This document shows, piece after piece, positions 60,747 through 64,000 of a stretch of DNA of 64,000 nucleotides. The stretch is from Acidimicrobiales bacterium (lineage in GTDB: Bacteria > Actinomycetota > Acidimicrobiia > Acidimicrobiales > Aldehydirespiratoraceae): the NCBI GenBank assembly GCA_029263175.1, contig JAJCXZ010000045.1, forward strand, positions 34,020-98,019, in the 5' to 3' direction. The notes beneath the pieces were generated by a model, which saw nothing but the letters and a program-made list of their open reading frames with translations, made no database searches and was not told the origin of the DNA. The position numbers and the translations under genes are program-made. Numbering within the stretch: position 1 is the stretch's first letter; each line of letters opens with the position of its first letter.

Positions 60747-61897
60747 CAGATCACCGGTAGCTCGGGCGCAGCTCGTCGGCTGAGCATCTCGGGGCCGTCG
60801 GCACGGACGACCAGGTTCTCTTCGTGCACCATTGCCTTTCCAGGCTCCCAGAGCAGGCCCGGCTCGAGGGTGAGCACCATGTTCTCCTCGATGACAGTTT
60901 CGTCGCTGGCGGTGTGCGACGGCCACTCGGTCACCTGCATTCCGAGGCCGTGGCCCATTCGGCCGACATCATTGCCGAGGGATCCGTTGGCCTTGAGGAC
61001 GTCGTTCATCGCCGTGAACACCTCGGTCGTCGTCACACCGGGTCGGAGGATCGCCAGCGCGGCCTCCGTGGCGTCCCACACCGCACGGTAGGCATCGCGT
61101 GCACCCGCGGTTGCCGTTGTAAAGGCGAAGTTGCGATCGAAATCGCTGAAGTAGCCGTCGAACGTCGAGCCGGTGTCGAAGATCAGCAGATCGCCGTCGG
61201 CGATCGTGCGGTCAGAAGGCTGGCGGATGATGTCGTCAATGCCCCCGGGCCCGGTTGCGCCCACGAGATACGGTACGTCGTCGGCCCCCTGGCGAAGGAT
61301 CTCGGCCCTGAAGTCGGCGAACGCCTGCCGCTCGGTCATGCCGGTCGACAACAGGTTGGGTAGTTCGTCGAATGCGTTGGAGACGAGCCCGCAGATGTGG
61401 CGATGCTTGGCGATCTCTCTCTCGCTCTTGACCATCCGGAGCCCACTGATGATGTCGGTCACATCGACGAACTCTCCCAGTTCGGCGCGTAGCCGGTCGA
61501 CATCTCGAAGCGGCAGACGCATGTGTGTCTCTGGCCCCATCGGAACCCCGAGCGGGCCGTCTCCGACGACCTCGCGTATGCACTCGGCCAGCAAGGAGAT
61601 GCCGTCATCAATGGGAGCCGGAGACGACCATGTGCGGACATCGTCTATCCATGTCGCCGACATCGAGGCAGCCCCGATCGAGGGGATCACGGCGATGGGT
61701 TTCCCCGACGCCGGAACCACGGTGAACCATGGTCGGGTCGGACTCTGCCAGAAGGGCGTGTGGAAGCCGGTGAAATACCGGACCTCGGGTTCGGTGCAGA
61801 CCAGGATCGCATCGATTCCCCTCGCTGCCATTCGGGCCTGACACCGACGGGTTCGTTCGGCGAACTCCTCGGCTGGAAAACCTCGCTCAGGACTCAA
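60746..61897 (-). CDS. M24-family metallohydrolase (Xaa-Pro dipeptidase / ectoine hydrolase-like)
   Basis: A 383-residue pita-bread fold protein. Five metal ligands are present: Asp in LIFDTGSTFDGYFSDFDRNF (two), His in MGHGLGMQVTEWP, Glu in LTLEPGL and Glu in VHEENLVV. The N-terminal creatinase domain (VCTEPEVRYFTGFHTPF) is complete. Such proteins cleave Xaa-Pro peptides, creatine or, as DoeA/EutD, hydrolyse ectoine. It heads an operon with a PhyH oxygenase and an Asp/Glu-racemase family enzyme. That context favours a small-molecule amidohydrolase role over a peptidase role. Confidence 0.9.
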   Translation of the reverse strand: MSPERGFPAEEFAERTRRCQARMAARGIDAILVCTEPEVRYFTGFHTPFWQSPTRPWFTVVPASGKPIAVIPSIGAASMSATWIDDVRTWSSPAPIDDGISLLAECIREVVGDGPLGVPMGPETHMRLPLRDVDRLRAELGEFVDVTDIISGLRMVKSEREIAKHRHICGLVSNAFDELPNLLSTGMTERQAFADFRAEILRQGADDVPYLVGATGPGGIDDIIRQPSDRTIADGDLLIFDTGSTFDGYFSDFDRNFAFTTATAGARDAYRAVWDATEAALAILRPGVTTTEVFTAMNDVLKANGSLGNDVGRMGHGLGMQVTEWPSHTASDETVIEENMVLTLEPGLLWEPGKAMVHEENLVVRADGPEMLSRRAAPELPVI

Positions 61898-61940
61898 CAG
61901 ACACTCCGTCGACGCAGGGATGCCGCACTAGGTTGGCACG

Positions 61941-63122
61941 GTGACTTCGCCATTATCCCTTGATCGCATCCGCGCTGCGACACCTGGAGTGGACCATGTG
62001 CTCCACTTCAACAACGCTGGCGCCGCGCTTCCTCCGAATGTGGTCCTCGAGACCGTCATCGGCCACCTCGAACGCGAAGCCACGATCGGTGGGTACGAGG
62101 CTGCCGCGGAGGCCACAGAGCGGCTCGAGGCGGTCTATGTCTCGTTGGCCGCGTTGATCGGGGCCGAGCCGAGCCAGATGGCAGTGGTCGAGAACGCCAC
62201 CCGGGCGTGGGACATGGCGGTGTACGGCTACCCGTTCGTCGCCGGTGACCGGGTGCTTACCTGTCGTGCTGAGTATGTGAGCAATGTCATCGCCCTCCTC
62301 CAACTCGAGAAGCGCTTCGGCATCGAGGTCGTGCTCATCGAAGATGACGAGCACGGCCAGATCGATCTCGCCCACTTGGAGACCGAACTCGCTCACGGGG
62401 CGGCGATGGTTGCTCTCACTCACGTGCCGACAAGCGGTGGGCTCATCAACCCGGCCGCGGCGGTCGGTGCTCTCTGCGAGAAGTACGACGTCTTCTATGT
62501 GCTCGATGCCTGTCAGTCCGCCGGCCAGGTGCCACTCGACGTGGGCACGCTCAGATGCGACGTCCTCTCTGCCACGGGACGTAAGTACCTGCGAGGGCCG
62601 AGAGGCACTGGCTTCCTGTATGCAGGACCACGGGCACTTGCGCTCATCGAACCTCCCTTCCTCGATCTTCACGCCGCGAAGTGGACCGGCGAGCGCACGT
62701 ATGAGATCCGTCCCGATGCCCGCCGGTTCGAGAACTGGGAAACCAATTTCGCGGGCAAGCTCGGCCTCGGTGCGGCAGTCGACTACGCGCTGGAGCTCGG
62801 AATCGAACCAACGTCGGACCGACTCATCGAGCTCGGCCGCAGCCTTCGGCAGCAGCTCGATGCCACGGACGGAGTATCAACCCACGACAAGGGCATCACT
62901 CGAGGGGGCATCGTCACGTTCGCGGTCGACGGAGTCGGTTCCGAGGACGTGCAGGCGCGGCTGTCAGCCCAGCAGATCAACACCTCGACTTCGACCGCCG
63001 GGCAGGCGCGTTTTGATCTTCCTCATCGCGATCTGCCGACCCTTGTCCGGGCCTCGGTCCACTACTACAACACCGAGGATGAGATCGACCGCTTCGTTGC
63101 TGCGATCGCGGGTGTGCGCTGA
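61941..63122 (+). CDS. Class V PLP-dependent aminotransferase/lyase (SufS-like)
   Basis: A 393-residue fold-type I PLP enzyme of class V. FNNAGAALPPNVV is the usual N-terminal glycine motif, VLDACQSAGQVPLDV holds the PLP-binding Asp189 and Gln192, and SATGRKYLRGPRGTGFLY carries the Schiff-base lysine Lys215. Similar proteins are cysteine desulfurases, isopenicillin-epimerase-like proteins and hercynylcysteine sulfoxide lyase. The active-site cysteine of cysteine desulfurases is not evident at the expected place, so a desulfurase is unlikely. It diverges from the M24 operon with 43 bp between. Confidence 0.87.
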   Translation: MTSPLSLDRIRAATPGVDHVLHFNNAGAALPPNVVLETVIGHLEREATIGGYEAAAEATERLEAVYVSLAALIGAEPSQMAVVENATRAWDMAVYGYPFVAGDRVLTCRAEYVSNVIALLQLEKRFGIEVVLIEDDEHGQIDLAHLETELAHGAAMVALTHVPTSGGLINPAAAVGALCEKYDVFYVLDACQSAGQVPLDVGTLRCDVLSATGRKYLRGPRGTGFLYAGPRALALIEPPFLDLHAAKWTGERTYEIRPDARRFENWETNFAGKLGLGAAVDYALELGIEPTSDRLIELGRSLRQQLDATDGVSTHDKGITRGGIVTFAVDGVGSEDVQARLSAQQINTSTSTAGQARFDLPHRDLPTLVRASVHYYNTEDEIDRFVAAIAGVR

Positions 63123-63143
63123 CGTCGAGGCGAATCTACGTCT

Positions 63144-64000
63144 CTACGGCTCGAGCACGACCTTGATCGCTCCGGTGGACCGGTCCGCCGCGGTCGCAAA
63201 CGCCTCGATCGCTCCATCGAGAGGGAAACGGTGGGTGATCACGGTGTCGGCGAAATCGGGCGTCGACGCAAGAAGCGCGGCCGCGAGATCCACGTCACGC
63301 CCAGCGGCGCTTCTGCCGTACAGCGTCGTCGGGCAAAGGGTCACCTGCTTGAAGCACATCGAGAGTCCGGGTAGAGCCACGCTCCCCCAATAGATCCCCG
63401 GGATCGCCACCTGGGCCGACGGCTTGGCAAGGTCGACGGCCGTCGCCAGTGCGCTCTCGGAGCCGGCGGCTTCGACGACCAGGTCGTACTCGCCGCTGAT
63501 CTCTGACGCTCCGAGCCGTTCGCCGGCATCTCGCTGAGACTCGTGCCGAGCAACCAAGCCCACCTCGCAACCATGCGCTCGAGCCACTGCGACCGCGCAG
63601 AGGCCTATCGTTCCCCCTCCGACGACGGCCACTCGCTCGTCCGAACGCACACTGCTACGACGAAACGAGTGAATCAGTACGGCTAGGGGTTCCACGAGGG
63701 AAGCATCACGGGGATCTACCCCGCTCGGAAGCCGCACGAGCGATCGTTCGGGGACGATCATCTCGTCGGCCATTCCTCCGTCGAGACCGAGTCCGAGGAT
63801 CATCGCGGAGCTGCGAACGCACAGGTTGTACTCGCCGCGAAGACACGGGCCGCACTCCTCGCAAGGGGCAAGCGGTTCAATCGCCACCGCAGTGCCGTTC
63901 TCGGTCACTCCGGCGACCTCGTGGCCCAATGTCACCATGGGATCCGGCAGATCCGTGGACGACAACAGATGGAGATCAGAGCCGCAGATGCCGGCCGATC
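63144..64000 (-). CDS. Zinc-type alcohol dehydrogenase, 3' part (5' end outside window)
   Basis: A medium-chain zinc dehydrogenase, incomplete at the right edge of the window: the frame runs from base 63144 to at least 64000. At the edge it reads ICGSDLHLL, with the catalytic-zinc cysteine, then VTLGHEVAGV with the His-Glu pair. CEECGPCLRGEYNLC follows as the structural zinc lobe, and VVGGGTIGLCAVAVARAHG as the NAD(P)-binding glycine motif. The TTG at 63965 is internal and is not used as a start. Polyol or threonine dehydrogenase-like; substrate unknown. It converges with the class V PLP gene. Confidence 0.92.
   Translation of the reverse strand, partial: SAGICGSDLHLLSSTDLPDPMVTLGHEVAGVTENGTAVAIEPLAPCEECGPCLRGEYNLCVRSSAMILGLGLDGGMADEMIVPERSLVRLPSGVDPRDASLVEPLAVLIHSFRRSSVRSDERVAVVGGGTIGLCAVAVARAHGCEVGLVARHESQRDAGERLGASEISGEYDLVVEAAGSESALATAVDLAKPSAQVAIPGIYWGSVALPGLSMCFKQVTLCPTTLYGRSAAGRDVDLAAALLASTPDFADTVITHRFPLDGAIEAFATAADRSTGAIKVVLEP

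Noticed and set aside
1..64000. CRISPR arrays, insertion sequences, rRNA or prophage genes
   Set aside because: No direct-repeat arrays, transposase-like proteins, long terminal inverted repeats or phage structural genes were seen.

Overview
The window is high-GC (roughly two thirds G+C), densely packed DNA with frequent 4-bp stop/start overlaps, several GTG/TTG starts and many F420-associated proteins (three LLM-class oxidoreductases, an FDOR/PPOX-type flavin/F420 protein, an FrhB-like protein). A DUF222-HNH (13E12-type) nuclease with an actinobacterial SOS box points to an aerobic actinobacterium. An Acidimicrobiia-like environmental lineage is my best guess, inferred from gene content only. 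No rRNA, canonical tRNA, CRISPR or insertion sequence is visible, and no stretch over 300 bp lacks a gene.

Layout. 1-4.5 kb: end of an acyl-CoA ligase, dienelactone hydrolase, an arsenic-type MFS/ArsR/ArsI-like operon, class II aldolase. 4.6-8 kb: assimilatory sulfate activation (cysD, cysN-C fusion, extra cysC). 8-15.4 kb: exporter, GMC oxidoreductase, ZIP transporter, biotin carrier plus carboxyltransferase, class V aminotransferase. 15.5-17.7 kb: nitroreductase, an unrecognised protein and a UGSC-family selenoprotein, downstream of hutH. 17.7-25.6 kb: histidine utilisation in two divergent units (iclR-hutH and hutU-deformylase-hutF-hutI-oxygenase). 26-32 kb: a GrdB-like selenoprotein B operon with thioesterase, MFS, metal-binding domain and FrhB-like genes. 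32-45 kb: SDR, ArsR/SRPBCC pair, thioesterase, amidase, phosphotransferase, transporters, proline-racemase-family enzyme and an SHMT-like enzyme. 45-54 kb: PhnA, a family A polymerase, cupin, orphan permease, flavin enzymes and a kynurenine pair (arylformamidase-like and tryptophan 2,3-dioxygenase). 53.7-54.2 kb: a CMD/AhpD-like selenoprotein. 54-64 kb: F420 enzymes, SOS-boxed HNH nuclease, quinone oxidoreductase, an Asp/Glu-racemase/PhyH/M24-hydrolase operon, class V PLP enzyme and a partial zinc alcohol dehydrogenase.

The main result is that three genes that look broken by TGA stops are better read as selenoprotein genes: the UGSC protein (Sec codon 17407-17409, minus), the GrdB-like protein (27420-27422, plus) and a CxxU-xxxH CMD protein (54041-54043, minus). 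In each, coding continues in the same frame with the expected family motif, and a hairpin with G in or near the start of its loop lies about 18-25 nt after the UGA. Two of the three hairpins share the apical sequence ACCGUG-N-GU. The second notable result is a peptide-deformylase homologue translationally coupled between hutU and hutF, where an N-formylglutamate deformylase is required and no hutG is present. It may supply that step.
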